Source: Bradyrhizobium sp. C9 (GTDB lineage Bacteria; Pseudomonadota; Alphaproteobacteria; Rhizobiales; Xanthobacteraceae). From it: a DNA stretch of 64,000 nucleotides. The translations under genes and the position numbers were made by a program. The stretch spans positions 62,001 to 126,000 of the forward strand of contig NZ_NWTG01000016.1 of NCBI RefSeq assembly GCF_002532045.1, read 5' to 3'. Numbering within the stretch: the stretch's first letter is position 1; each line of letters opens with the position of its first letter. This document shows, in pieces, positions 9,329 to 17,942 of this stretch. The notes under the pieces were generated by a model, which was not told the DNA's origin, did no database searches, and saw only the letters and a program-made list of their open reading frames with translations.

Positions 9329-10453
9329 TCAAAGGCTACGCCATACCCTGCGCTTCACAAAATCCGTGTAGCTTAGAATGATGCGCAGCACCTTATCTGA
9401 AACATTGTCGGGCTCGTAGTCGGCAACTAACCTCAGGGCTCGCTTTTCGCCACGCGGCTGAGATGCCAGGATGTCGAGCGCCTGCAACGTCCGATCGACA
9501 TTCATACCAACGAACATCACTGCGGCCTCCTCGAATCCTTCCGGACGTTCATGGACTTCTCGCAGGTTCAGGGCCGGGAAGTTCAGGATTGACGATTCTT
9601 CGGTAATCGTACCACTGTCAGACAAAACAGCTCGCGCATTAGTCTGCAACTTGATGTAGTCGAGAAAGCCAAATGGCTTCAGGAACCGCACCCGGGAATC
9701 GGCCAGCAAGCCCAAAGCATCCATGCGCTTACGCGTACGGGGGTGCGTGGAAACGATCACCGGCTCATCGTAGCGCTGCGTAATTGCGCTCAGCATCTCA
9801 ATCAGCTTGCGCAATTGCTCTGGCGAGTCCACGTTCTCCTCGCGATGAGAGCTTACGACGAAGTAGTGTCCGGCCGACAGACCCAGGCGCGTCAATACGT
9901 CGGACGCATTGATTGCGTCTTGGTAGTGTTCAATCACCTCGCGCATCGGGCTTCCAGTCTTGATCACCTGATCGGGCGGCAACCCCTCACGCAGCAAATA
10001 CTCGCGCGCGATCTCGCTATAAGTCAGATTGATATCCGCAATATGATCGACGATGCGCCTATTGATTTCCTCGGGAACACGAAAATCGAAACACCGGTTG
10101 CCTGCTTCCATGTGAAAGATCGGCACCTTGCGGCGCTTGGCAGCAATCGCAGCCAGCGCGCTATTCGTATCGCCGAGCAACAGAAGCGCGTCAGGCCTGA
10201 GCGTCTCGATAACTTTGTCCGCGGCAATGATCACTTTTCCGATCGTCTCGGCAGCAGTGGCGCCGGCCGCCTCAAGGAAGTGATCAGGCTTGCGAATGCC
10301 GAGATCGCTGAAGAAAATTTCATTGAGCTCATAGTCGTAATTCTGGCCGGTGTGAACGAGGGTATGTTCACAATAGCAGTCTAGCTTCTTGATCACGCGG
10401 GAGAGACGGATGATCTCCGGGCGTGTGCCAACAACGGTCAGTACCTTAAGCAT
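9329..10453 (-). CDS. fnlC: UDP-HexNAc 2-epimerase (WbjD/CapG/FnlC type)
   Basis: A 374-residue non-hydrolysing epimerase of the WecB superfamily. Visible signatures are VVGTRPEIIRL near the start, FHMEAGNRCFDFRVPEEINR, RRIVDHIADINLTYSEIARE, VVSSHREENVD and LSDSGTITEESSIL. The stretch after the Glu/His core, with ADINLTYSE-REYLL, resembles the C2-epimerases of the UDP-N-acetyl-L-fucosamine pathway more than WecB itself; this sub-assignment is from memory. Its first codons overlap the end of the dehydratase gene by 8 bp. In the standard pathway a reductase gene (fnlB/capF) separates these two genes, and it is absent here. Confidence 0.8.
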   Translation of the reverse strand: MLKVLTVVGTRPEIIRLSRVIKKLDCYCEHTLVHTGQNYDYELNEIFFSDLGIRKPDHFLEAAGATAAETIGKVIIAADKVIETLRPDALLLLGDTNSALAAIAAKRRKVPIFHMEAGNRCFDFRVPEEINRRIVDHIADINLTYSEIAREYLLREGLPPDQVIKTGSPMREVIEHYQDAINASDVLTRLGLSAGHYFVVSSHREENVDSPEQLRKLIEMLSAITQRYDEPVIVSTHPRTRKRMDALGLLADSRVRFLKPFGFLDYIKLQTNARAVLSDSGTITEESSILNFPALNLREVHERPEGFEEAAVMFVGMNVDRTLQALDILASQPRGEKRALRLVADYEPDNVSDKVLRIILSYTDFVKRRVWRSL

Positions 10454-11456
10454 TGATGGCTTCCTGAATAATATCGAGTCTCATCAGCACTTCCTTCACC
10501 TGCTCCACATTGAGGCGATGAGTATTGTGCGACGTGTAGTCATCCACCTCCGAAATTTCAGTTTCGCCCTCTACAAAATATTTGTTGTAGTTGAGATCCC
10601 GAGAATCCGCCGGAATACGGTAGTAGCCGCCGAGATCTTCGGCACGCACCATTTCCTCTCGTGAAACCAGCGACTCGTAAAGCTTCTCGCCATGGCGAGT
10701 TCCGATAATCTTGAGTTCGCTCTTGCCTCCCAGCAATTCCTTCAATGCACGCGCCAGATCGCCCACGGTGGAGGCCGGCGCCTTCTGTACAAAAATGTCG
10801 CCGGGGCGCGCATGTTCAAACGCATAGAGCACCAGATCGACCGACTCTTCCAACGACATAAGGAACCGGGTCATCTTCGGATCCGTCAGCGTGAGCGGCA
10901 TGCCCTTTTGGAGCTGGCTCAGAAAGAGAGGAATGACCGAACCGCGTGAAGCCATGACATTGCCATAACGCGTTGCGCTGAGCACCGTCTTGCCTGGATC
11001 ACAAAGCCTGGACTTAGCAACCATGACTCGCTCCATCATGGCTTTCGAAATCCCCATAGCATTGATCGGATACACCGCCTTGTCGGTACTTAGCACGACG
11101 CAGCGACTAACTTCGTTTGCAATCGCCGCACGCATCACATTCTCGGCGCCTATCACGTTGGTCCTTACGGCTTCCATCGGATAGAACTCGCAAGACGGCA
11201 CCTGCTTCAGCGCGGCTGCATGAAATACATAATCAACGCCCCGCAACGCGTCGTGAACAGCATCATATTCACGAACATCGCCGATGTAGAACTTCAACTT
11301 ATCGTTCTTCAGGGCAATACGCATGTCCTCCTGTTTCTTCTCATCCCGGCTAAAGATGCGTATCTCTGCAAAATCCGAATGCAGAAAGTGACTGAGCACA
11401 GCGTTGCCGAAGGAGCCGGTGCCACCGGTGATAAGGAGCGTCCTATCTTTAAACAT
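10446..11456 (-). CDS. fnlA: UDP-GlcNAc 4,6-dehydratase / 5-epimerase (WbjB/CapE/FnlA type)
   Basis: First gene of the minus-strand polysaccharide operon. The 336-residue short-chain dehydrogenase opens with LLITGGTGSFGNAVLSHFL and carries FSRDEKKQEDMR, FHAAALKQVPSCEFYP, STDKAVYPINAMGISKAMME and ATRYGNVMASRGSVIPLF, the hallmarks of the inverting UDP-GlcNAc 4,6-dehydratase branch. In the YxxxK position the sequence is MGISK, the Met substitution seen in this branch (from memory). It would make the UDP-4-keto-6-deoxy-L-sugar that enters L-FucNAc or L-QuiNAc synthesis. PseB-like function is the main alternative. Confidence 0.85.
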   Translation of the reverse strand: MFKDRTLLITGGTGSFGNAVLSHFLHSDFAEIRIFSRDEKKQEDMRIALKNDKLKFYIGDVREYDAVHDALRGVDYVFHAAALKQVPSCEFYPMEAVRTNVIGAENVMRAAIANEVSRCVVLSTDKAVYPINAMGISKAMMERVMVAKSRLCDPGKTVLSATRYGNVMASRGSVIPLFLSQLQKGMPLTLTDPKMTRFLMSLEESVDLVLYAFEHARPGDIFVQKAPASTVGDLARALKELLGGKSELKIIGTRHGEKLYESLVSREEMVRAEDLGGYYRIPADSRDLNYNKYFVEGETEISEVDDYTSHNTHRLNVEQVKEVLMRLDIIQEAINA

Positions 11457-12420
11457 GTTTTATCAGGCAACCTTTCGGAATCCATTTGTGACGATACTGG
11501 TAAGGTGAAGTTGACGACGCGCTTCAAGGCCGTTGAACGGATGCGCGGCGGTACATCCGCCAACAGACCACCTCCGCCGCGCAGTACAAGATCGCGAACG
11601 CAGGCGGCTTCCAGGTTTCGAGCGCGGCGAGAGTACCCGAGAGCCACTCGACTGTGCAATTGCGGCGCCGCACGCGAAACGACGCTAGCGACGTTTCGCC
11701 GGGGCGCTTAACAATATAGCCTAGAACGATGCCACCGGCTCTCACAACGAGACTTTGCATTGCGCTCAACTCACTACCGCAGCACGCGTTGCCCTCATCG
11801 AATGGCGCAGCATCGACCCTATACCGGTCAATCGGCTGCTCGCCAATCGAATTGCAAACTCGAAGAAGGCGAAAACTACCTCGGCTCAAGTCCTCAGGGA
11901 TGCTAGCGGCTTGAGTTATGGGAATTCTTTGAACCTATCATGATAGTCCGCCGCAAGTCGTCAGCCGGCTATCCCACTCGATATACTGCAGTTCTCGCAG
12001 CGTAGCTTCTCTTCGGCTACGAACCGCCGCCCTCAAGCACCGATTTATCTAGAGGCACGGTAAGACAATTTGGGCAAAGGCGGCCATGTTCCAGGCCTCC
12101 CACCCGTCCCGAGAGAAGCTGCCCTGCCTATTTGCTTGGACGGAGAGGGAGAGGGCTTGCAATCTCCTTTAACGCCCAATAACATCCGGGTAAATTTCCT
12201 TCGCCGGATGTGGACAAGCCCCCGCGAGGCCAGCAATTTGCCTAAGTTGTTCCGACTTCTGTTCGGTCCGCGCAATGGAAACACTTGTCGGCAGAATTGG
12301 GCGGCGAAGTAAGACTTGGGATAACTAGACAACTCAAGCAATGCAACCACCGTCGGCGAGGTTTGCGGTCCGATCTTTCGGCCCTATGGTGGAGCGAAAG
12401 CTGATCCGGAGCCATTAGAA
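11457..12420. other. Divergent intergenic region between polysaccharide operon and CoA-transferase
   Basis: Nearly 1 kb with no convincing gene. It must hold the promoter of the minus-strand polysaccharide operon and that of the plus-strand CoA-transferase. A near-perfect 26-bp palindrome lies at 11674-11699. The A+T-richer texture of the left part gives way to G+C-rich core-like sequence from about 12400. Confidence 0.5.
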
Positions 12421-13614
12421 ATGCCCTTCCCGTCCGCCTCAGAGGCCCTGTCGCGCTTCACCGTACTGGATTTGACTAGGGTCCGGTCTGGTCCGACCTG
12501 CGTGCGTCAGCTCGCGGACTGGGGTGCCAACGTGATCAAGATCGATGCGCTGCTGGAGGACGGCGGCGGCGAGCAGCCGGGCGGCCCGCGCGGCGGATCC
12601 GACTTCCAGAACCTGCACCGCAACAAGCGCGCCATGACGCTGAACCTGAAGGACCCCAAGGGGCTCGAGGTATTCAAGCGGCTGGCCGAGCAGGCTGACG
12701 TGATCGTCGAGAATTTTCGGCCGGATGTGAAGGCCAAGCTCGGCATCGACTATGAGAGCGTGCGCAAGATCAATCCGCGGATCGTCTATGGCAGCATCTC
12801 CGGATTCGGCCAGGACGGCCCCTATCACAAGCGGCCCGGCTTCGATCAGATCGCGCAGGGCATGGGCGGCCTGATGTCGGTGACCGGCGCGCCCGGCGGC
12901 GGCCCGATGCGGGTCGGCATTCCCGTCGCCGACCTCACCGCGGGGCTGTTCTGCGCGATCGGCATCCTTACCGCGCTGCTGGAACGCGACGTCTCCGGCG
13001 AAGGCCAGTGGGTGCAGACCTCGCTGCTGCAGGCGCAGATCTTCATGCTGGATTTCCAGGCAGCGCGCTGGCTGATGGAAAAGGAAGTCGCCAAGCAGGC
13101 CGGCAACAACCATCCGACCTCGATCCCGACCGGCGTGTTCAAGACCTCCGATGGCTACATCAATATCGCCACCACGGGCGGGCGGATCTGGGAGCGCTGC
13201 GCCCAGGCGATCGGCGCCCCCGACCTGATCACCGACCCCGACTATGCGACCGCACCGGCGCGCTCGAAGAACCGCGACGCGCTGAATGCACGAATCAGCG
13301 CGCTGACCGAGAAGAAATCGACCGAGACCTGGGTCGAGGAGCTGAACGCCGCCGGCGTGCCGTGCGGGCCGATCTATTCGATCGACCAGATGTTCGAGGA
13401 CGCTCAGGTCAAGCATCTCGGCATCGCCCAGCATGTCCCCAATGACGAGAACCGCCACATCCAGCTGGTCAGCCAGCCCGTGACGTTGTCGCGGACGCCG
13501 AGCAAGATGGCGGCGCGGCCGCCGGAATTTGGCGAGCAGACCGAGGAAGTGCTGGCCGAGTTCGGCTTCGGCCAGGACGAGATCGCCGAGCTGCGCCAGC
13601 GCAAGGTCGTCTGA
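12421..13614 (+). CDS. Class III (CaiB/BaiF family) acyl-CoA transferase
   Basis: Transfers CoA between organic acids, as in formyl-CoA:oxalate or succinyl-CoA-dependent transferases. The 397-residue length is typical. Motifs: LDLTRVRSGPTCVRQLADWG (about 16-35), VIKIDAL, IVENFRPDVKAKLGIDY (about 95-111), SISGFGQDGPYHKRPGFDQI and GIPVADLTAGLFCAIGIL, where Asp171 matches the Asp that forms the acyl-anhydride intermediate. It converges with tctA across a 4-bp gap, suggesting it may activate an organic acid imported by the adjacent Tct system (inference). The substrate cannot be assigned. Confidence 0.88.
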   Translation: MPFPSASEALSRFTVLDLTRVRSGPTCVRQLADWGANVIKIDALLEDGGGEQPGGPRGGSDFQNLHRNKRAMTLNLKDPKGLEVFKRLAEQADVIVENFRPDVKAKLGIDYESVRKINPRIVYGSISGFGQDGPYHKRPGFDQIAQGMGGLMSVTGAPGGGPMRVGIPVADLTAGLFCAIGILTALLERDVSGEGQWVQTSLLQAQIFMLDFQAARWLMEKEVAKQAGNNHPTSIPTGVFKTSDGYINIATTGGRIWERCAQAIGAPDLITDPDYATAPARSKNRDALNARISALTEKKSTETWVEELNAAGVPCGPIYSIDQMFEDAQVKHLGIAQHVPNDENRHIQLVSQPVTLSRTPSKMAARPPEFGEQTEEVLAEFGFGQDEIAELRQRKVV

Positions 13615-13618
13615 CGCT

Positions 13619-15130
13619 TCACGCCTTTGCCGGCCGCACCAGACGCGCGACGCCGGCAAAGGCCCGATCGATCACCGGCCAGAACAACAGCACGATCGCC
13701 AGGGTCGTGATGGTGCCGACGAGGCCGTTCGACCAGAACACCTTCATGTCGCCGCCCGAGCCGATCATCGAGAGCCGGAATGCGTCCTCGGCGCGGCTGC
13801 CGAGCACCAAAGCGAGCGTGAACGGCGCAAGCGGGATCCCGATCTTCTTGAAGACGTAGCCGACCACGCCGAAGCCTAGCATCAACCAGATATCGAACAT
13901 CGCATTCTGGATCGCGTAGGCGCCGATCGCGCAGGACACCACGATCATGGGGGCCACGGCCGCGAACGGCACCCGCAGGATCGAGGCGAAGATCGGCACG
14001 GTGGTCAACACCAACACCAGGCCGACGACGTTGCCGAGATACATCGAGGCGATCAGGCCCCAGACGAAGTCCTTGTGCTCGATGAACAGCAGCGGGCCGG
14101 GGTTGAGGCCCCATACCATCAGGCCGCCAAGCAGGATCGCCGCGGTCCCCGAACCGGGAATGCCGAGCGCGAGCATCGGCAACAACGCCGAGGTGCCCGA
14201 GGCGTGGGCGGCGGTCTCCGGCGCGAACACGCCCTCGATGCGGCCCTTGCCAAAACTCTCCTGATCCTTGGAAAAGCGCTTGGCGAGGTTGTAGCCCATG
14301 AAGGAGGCCGCGATCGCGCCGCCCGGCGTGATCCCGAGCCAGCAGCCGATCACCGACGAGCGCAGCAGCGTCACCCAGTACTTCGGCAGGTCCTTCCACA
14401 CCGACAGCACGACGCGCAGGCTGATGCCGGCGGCGTGTCCGCGCAGCGCCAGGCGTTCCTCCATCGTGAGCAGGATCTCGCTGATGCCGAACAGGCCGAT
14501 CACCGCGACGAGGAAGTTGATGCCGCGCAGCAGCTCAGCGGACCCGAACGTCATGCGCAGCTGCCCCGACACCGTATCCATGCCGACGCCGGCGAGCAGC
14601 AGCCCGAGCGACATCGAGATTACGGTCTTGTGCTTGGCTTCGCGGCCGAGGCCGACGAAGGAACAGAATGTCAGGAGATAGACGGCAAAGAACTCCGGCG
14701 GGCCGAATCTCAGCGCGAACGACGAGATCATCGGCGCCAGGAAGGTGATCAAGAGCACCGCGACCAGCGAACCGATGAACGATGAGGTGAACGCGGCTGT
14801 CAGCGCTTCGGCCGCCCTGCCCTGCTGTGCCATCGGATAGCCGTCGAACGTGGTCGCAACCGACCAGGCTTCGCCGGGGATGTTGAACAGGATCGAGGTG
14901 ATGGCGCCGCCGAACAGCGCGCCCCAGTAGATGCAGGACAGCATCACGATGGCGGACGTCGGGTCCATCGTGAAGGTCAAAGGCAGCAGGATCGCAACGC
15001 CGTTGGGGCCGCCAAGCCCGGGCAGCACACCGACGAAGATGCCGAGCACGAGGCCGACCATCATCAACAGCAGCGTCTTCCAGGTCAGGAGGACGGCAAA
15101 GCCGTGCAGCAGAAGACCGAAGGCTTCCAT
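13619..15130 (-). CDS. tctA: Tripartite tricarboxylate transporter, large membrane subunit TctA
   Basis: A 503-residue membrane protein with about twelve helices, opening MEAFGLLLHGFAVLLTWKTL. It carries the TctA signatures GVLPGLGGPNGVAILLPLTF and GITPGGAIAASFMGYNLAKR, both Gly/Pro-rich loops thought to line the substrate path. It is the channel-forming subunit of a TctABC secondary transporter driven by ion gradients, working with the periplasmic TctC. It follows tctB by 23 bp in a minus-strand operon. Confidence 0.92.
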   Translation of the reverse strand: MEAFGLLLHGFAVLLTWKTLLLMMVGLVLGIFVGVLPGLGGPNGVAILLPLTFTMDPTSAIVMLSCIYWGALFGGAITSILFNIPGEAWSVATTFDGYPMAQQGRAAEALTAAFTSSFIGSLVAVLLITFLAPMISSFALRFGPPEFFAVYLLTFCSFVGLGREAKHKTVISMSLGLLLAGVGMDTVSGQLRMTFGSAELLRGINFLVAVIGLFGISEILLTMEERLALRGHAAGISLRVVLSVWKDLPKYWVTLLRSSVIGCWLGITPGGAIAASFMGYNLAKRFSKDQESFGKGRIEGVFAPETAAHASGTSALLPMLALGIPGSGTAAILLGGLMVWGLNPGPLLFIEHKDFVWGLIASMYLGNVVGLVLVLTTVPIFASILRVPFAAVAPMIVVSCAIGAYAIQNAMFDIWLMLGFGVVGYVFKKIGIPLAPFTLALVLGSRAEDAFRLSMIGSGGDMKVFWSNGLVGTITTLAIVLLFWPVIDRAFAGVARLVRPAKA

Positions 15131-15153
15131 GTCTCGAAATCCTGTCGGTTAGC

Positions 15154-15696
15154 TCAGTAGCCGAAGGCCGCTTCGAGCGGCCCCTTCGGCATGATGACGT
15201 CGAATGCGATGTCGAAGGTCACGAACATCGCGGCGGTGAAGACGAAGGCGGTGAGCAGCGACTTCCACAGCGCGATCTTGCCGACGAGGCGCATGAAGCC
15301 CGCGATCAGAAGAAAGCTCGCGACATAGAGGCCGAGATATTGGGTGGCGAGGCAGAACAGGAAGGTTGGCACGAACACCGCCAGCACCCGGCGAAACTGG
15401 GCGCGGGTGACGAAGGTCTCGCCGGCTTCCCTGCGCGACATGAAGGCGGCGCCGAGACCATAGAGGCTGGCGGCACCGAGGATCACCGAGAGATAGAACG
15501 GAAAATAGCCCGGCTGCGGCCCGGTCGAATCCCACGATGCGCCGGTCCGCCAATTGTCCCAGCCGAGCACCAACGCGAGCGCAAGCAAGAGCAGCGAGAC
15601 GATGATGTCGACGGTGCCGGTAGAGACGACGGCGGGGGAGTTCTCTTCAGGCGCGGTCGGATCGTCGACGACGATCTCAAGTTCGGTATTGGACAT
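15154..15696 (-). CDS. tctB: Tripartite tricarboxylate transporter, small membrane subunit TctB
   Basis: A protein of about 180 residues with four hydrophobic segments, the first being VDIIVSLLLLALALVLGWDN, followed by PGYFPFYLSVILGAASLYG, a typical TctB element. The short acidic N-terminus (MSNTELEIVVDDPTAPEE) indicates a start at 15696 rather than the upstream ATG at 15750. It is the small membrane partner of TctA. It lies 76 bp downstream of mtnA's stop, in the same direction. Confidence 0.82.
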   Translation of the reverse strand: MSNTELEIVVDDPTAPEENSPAVVSTGTVDIIVSLLLLALALVLGWDNWRTGASWDSTGPQPGYFPFYLSVILGAASLYGLGAAFMSRREAGETFVTRAQFRRVLAVFVPTFLFCLATQYLGLYVASFLLIAGFMRLVGKIALWKSLLTAFVFTAAMFVTFDIAFDVIMPKGPLEAAFGY

Positions 15697-15772
15697 GGAC
15701 TGGACGGTTTGGGTTGCGAGGGCAACGATTGGGATAGCGTGCTGAACCAATCACCGTCAATGCAGCCTTCAG

Positions 15773-16873
15773 CTAACGTCCGGAACGTTCGAGAAATGCG
15801 CTCGCAAGTGCAGCACGATCAGCGCCGAGCACGCCGCGCTCGGTGATCAATCCCGTCACCAGCCGCGCCGGCGTGACATCGAAGCCGAAATTGGCAACGG
15901 AAGAGCCGTCCGGAACCACGCGCACGGTCTCGATCCGTCCATCCGCCGTGCGCCCGGTGAGGTGCGTCACTTCGCTGGCGGCGCGCTGCTCGATCGGAAT
16001 CTGCCTGACGCCATCGTCGATACTAAAGTCGATGGTCGGCGACGGCAGCGCAACGTAGAACGGCACGCCGTTGTCGTGGGCGGCGAGCGCTTTCAGATAG
16101 GTCCCGATCTTGTTGCAGACGTCGCCATTGGCGGCGACGCGGTCGGTGCCGACGATCGCGAGATCGACCATGCGATGCTGCATCAGATGGCCGCCGGTAT
16201 TGTCCGGAATCACGGTGTGCGGCACGCCGTGATGGCCGAGTTCCCAGGCGGTGAGCGAGGCGCCTTGATTGCGCGGCCGCGTTTCGTCGACCCAGACATG
16301 GACCGCAATGCCGCGATCATGCGCCTGGTAGATTGGTGAGGTCGCCGTTCCCCAATCGACGGTTGCAAGCCAGCCGGCATTGCAATGCGTCAGCACATTC
16401 ACCGGCTCGCCCGGCTTCTTGGTTGCGGCGATTTTTTCGATCAGGCCGAGACCGTGGCTGCCGATCTCGCGGTTGATCTCGACATCCTCGTCGGCGATCT
16501 CGCGGGCGCGGGCATAGGCCGCCTCCGCGCGGGCCGACGCTGCGAGCGGTGCGAGCGCGCGCTGCATCTCGTCGATCGCCCACTTCAGATTGATCGCGGT
16601 CGGCCGGGTCGCGGCCAGCATCTTGCCGGCGCGCTCGAGCGCCGCGTCGGAGGCGTCCTCGCGCATCGCAAGCGCCATGCCATAGGCCGCGGTGGCGCCG
16701 ATCAACGGCGCGCCGCGCACCAGCATCGAGCTGATCGCCTCGCCTGCCTCGTCTGCCGTCGTGATCTTCGCCACGATGAACTCATGCGGCAGCCGGCGCT
16801 GATCGATCGCGCCGACCGACCAGCCGTCGGGTTCGAGCCAGATGCTGCGAAAATGCCGGCCATCGACCTTCAT
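15773..16873 (-). CDS. mtnA: 5-methylthioribose-1-phosphate isomerase
   Basis: Isomerises the aldose methylthioribose-1-phosphate to methylthioribulose-1-phosphate in the methionine salvage or related methylthioadenosine shunt. The 366-residue eIF2B-like protein carries MLVRGAPLIGATAAYGMALA, LTHCNAGWLAT (catalytic Cys164) and AIVGTDRVAANGDVCNKIGT (catalytic Asp244). It lies about 40 bp downstream of mtnP, making a two-step phosphorylase-isomerase unit. No mtnB, mtnC, mtnD or mtnK gene is nearby, so later steps must be encoded elsewhere or a shunt is used. Confidence 0.93.
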   Translation of the reverse strand: MKVDGRHFRSIWLEPDGWSVGAIDQRRLPHEFIVAKITTADEAGEAISSMLVRGAPLIGATAAYGMALAMREDASDAALERAGKMLAATRPTAINLKWAIDEMQRALAPLAASARAEAAYARAREIADEDVEINREIGSHGLGLIEKIAATKKPGEPVNVLTHCNAGWLATVDWGTATSPIYQAHDRGIAVHVWVDETRPRNQGASLTAWELGHHGVPHTVIPDNTGGHLMQHRMVDLAIVGTDRVAANGDVCNKIGTYLKALAAHDNGVPFYVALPSPTIDFSIDDGVRQIPIEQRAASEVTHLTGRTADGRIETVRVVPDGSSVANFGFDVTPARLVTGLITERGVLGADRAALASAFLERSGR

Positions 16874-16914
16874 GCCCTACGCCCTTCGCGTCATGCGCTT
16901 CATGGAGGACTTCT

Positions 16915-17790
16915 TCACGACCGTAGCACCCTTCCGGCGACCGCATCGAGCCTGGCAAGCAGCTGCGGATCTCGCGCCGCGGGCGCCGTGATCAGCGCGG
17001 TGTCCAGCGCGCGATCCGAACCGATCGGACACGGCTCATGCTGGCGCGGGAAATCCCGCGCCAGCCGCGCGACCAGCGCCTTGGCCTTCTCGGCGTTCGA
17101 ATTCAGCACGCGGATGATATCCTGCACAGTCACGGCATCATGCGCCGGATGCCAGCAGTCGAAATCGGTGACCATCGCCACGCTGGCGTAGCAGATCTCG
17201 GCCTCGCGGGCGAGCTTGGCTTCCGGCATGTTGGTCATGCCGATCACCGAATAGCCCTGCGCCTTGTAGGTCAGGCTTTCGGCGAGCGAGGAGAATTGCG
17301 GCCCCTCCATGCAGAGATAGGTGCCGCCGCGCGCAAACGCGATGCGTTCGGCCTCGGCGGCAGCGGCGAGATGCTTCGCCAGCAACGGCGATACTGGATG
17401 CGCCATCGAGACATGCGCGACGCAGCCCTTGCCGAAGAACGAGCTCTCGCGCTTGTGGGTGCGATCGACGAACTGATCGACCAGTACAAAGGTGCCCGGC
17501 AGCAGCTCTTCCTTGAACGAGCCGCAGGCGGACAGCGCGACCAGGTCGGTGACCCCGGCCCGCTTCAGCACGTCGATATTGGCACGATAATTGATGTCGG
17601 ACGGCGACAGCGCATGTCCCGGGCCGTGCCGCGGCAGGAACACGATCGGCAGCCCCGCCATCTCGCCACGGCGCAGCGGCGCCGACGGCTCGCCCCAGGG
17701 ACTCGTGATCGCTTCTTCGCGGACATCTTCCAGGCCCGGCAGATCGTAGATGCCGGATCCGCCGATGATCCCGAGAACGGCTTTGGTCAT
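16915..17790 (-). CDS. mtnP: S-methyl-5'-thioadenosine phosphorylase
   Basis: Cleaves methylthioadenosine with phosphate to adenine and methylthioribose-1-phosphate. The 291-residue protein has the class 2 purine nucleoside phosphorylase features GIIGGSGIYDLPG (7-19), FLPRHGPGHALSPSDINYRA, ALSACGSFKEELLPGTFVLV and YLCMEGPQFSSLAESLTYK, ending with VTDFDCWHPAHDAVTV. It feeds mtnA directly downstream. The pair lies between tctC (upstream) and tctBA (downstream), all on the minus strand. Confidence 0.93.
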   Translation of the reverse strand: MTKAVLGIIGGSGIYDLPGLEDVREEAITSPWGEPSAPLRRGEMAGLPIVFLPRHGPGHALSPSDINYRANIDVLKRAGVTDLVALSACGSFKEELLPGTFVLVDQFVDRTHKRESSFFGKGCVAHVSMAHPVSPLLAKHLAAAAEAERIAFARGGTYLCMEGPQFSSLAESLTYKAQGYSVIGMTNMPEAKLAREAEICYASVAMVTDFDCWHPAHDAVTVQDIIRVLNSNAEKAKALVARLARDFPRQHEPCPIGSDRALDTALITAPAARDPQLLARLDAVAGRVLRS

Positions 17791-17942
17791 GATCGCTCCT
17801 CACGCTCCCGCAACGGCGCCTTATCGCGGCGCAATATCGATGGCGCGGCGCCGCGATGCAAGGCGATTCCGGACGGAAGGTAAAGCATGACCTGCCGCCG
17901 ACACATGCCGGTCGAGGCAATGTGGCGGCATCGGCTTCAGGG

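Noticed and set aside
12439..13659. Long minus-strand open frame (406 codons) opposite the CoA-transferase
   Set aside because: It is the complement of a gene with clear CaiB/BaiF motifs; the peptide is low-complexity Arg/Leu/Asp-rich, typical of antisense frames in G+C-rich DNA.
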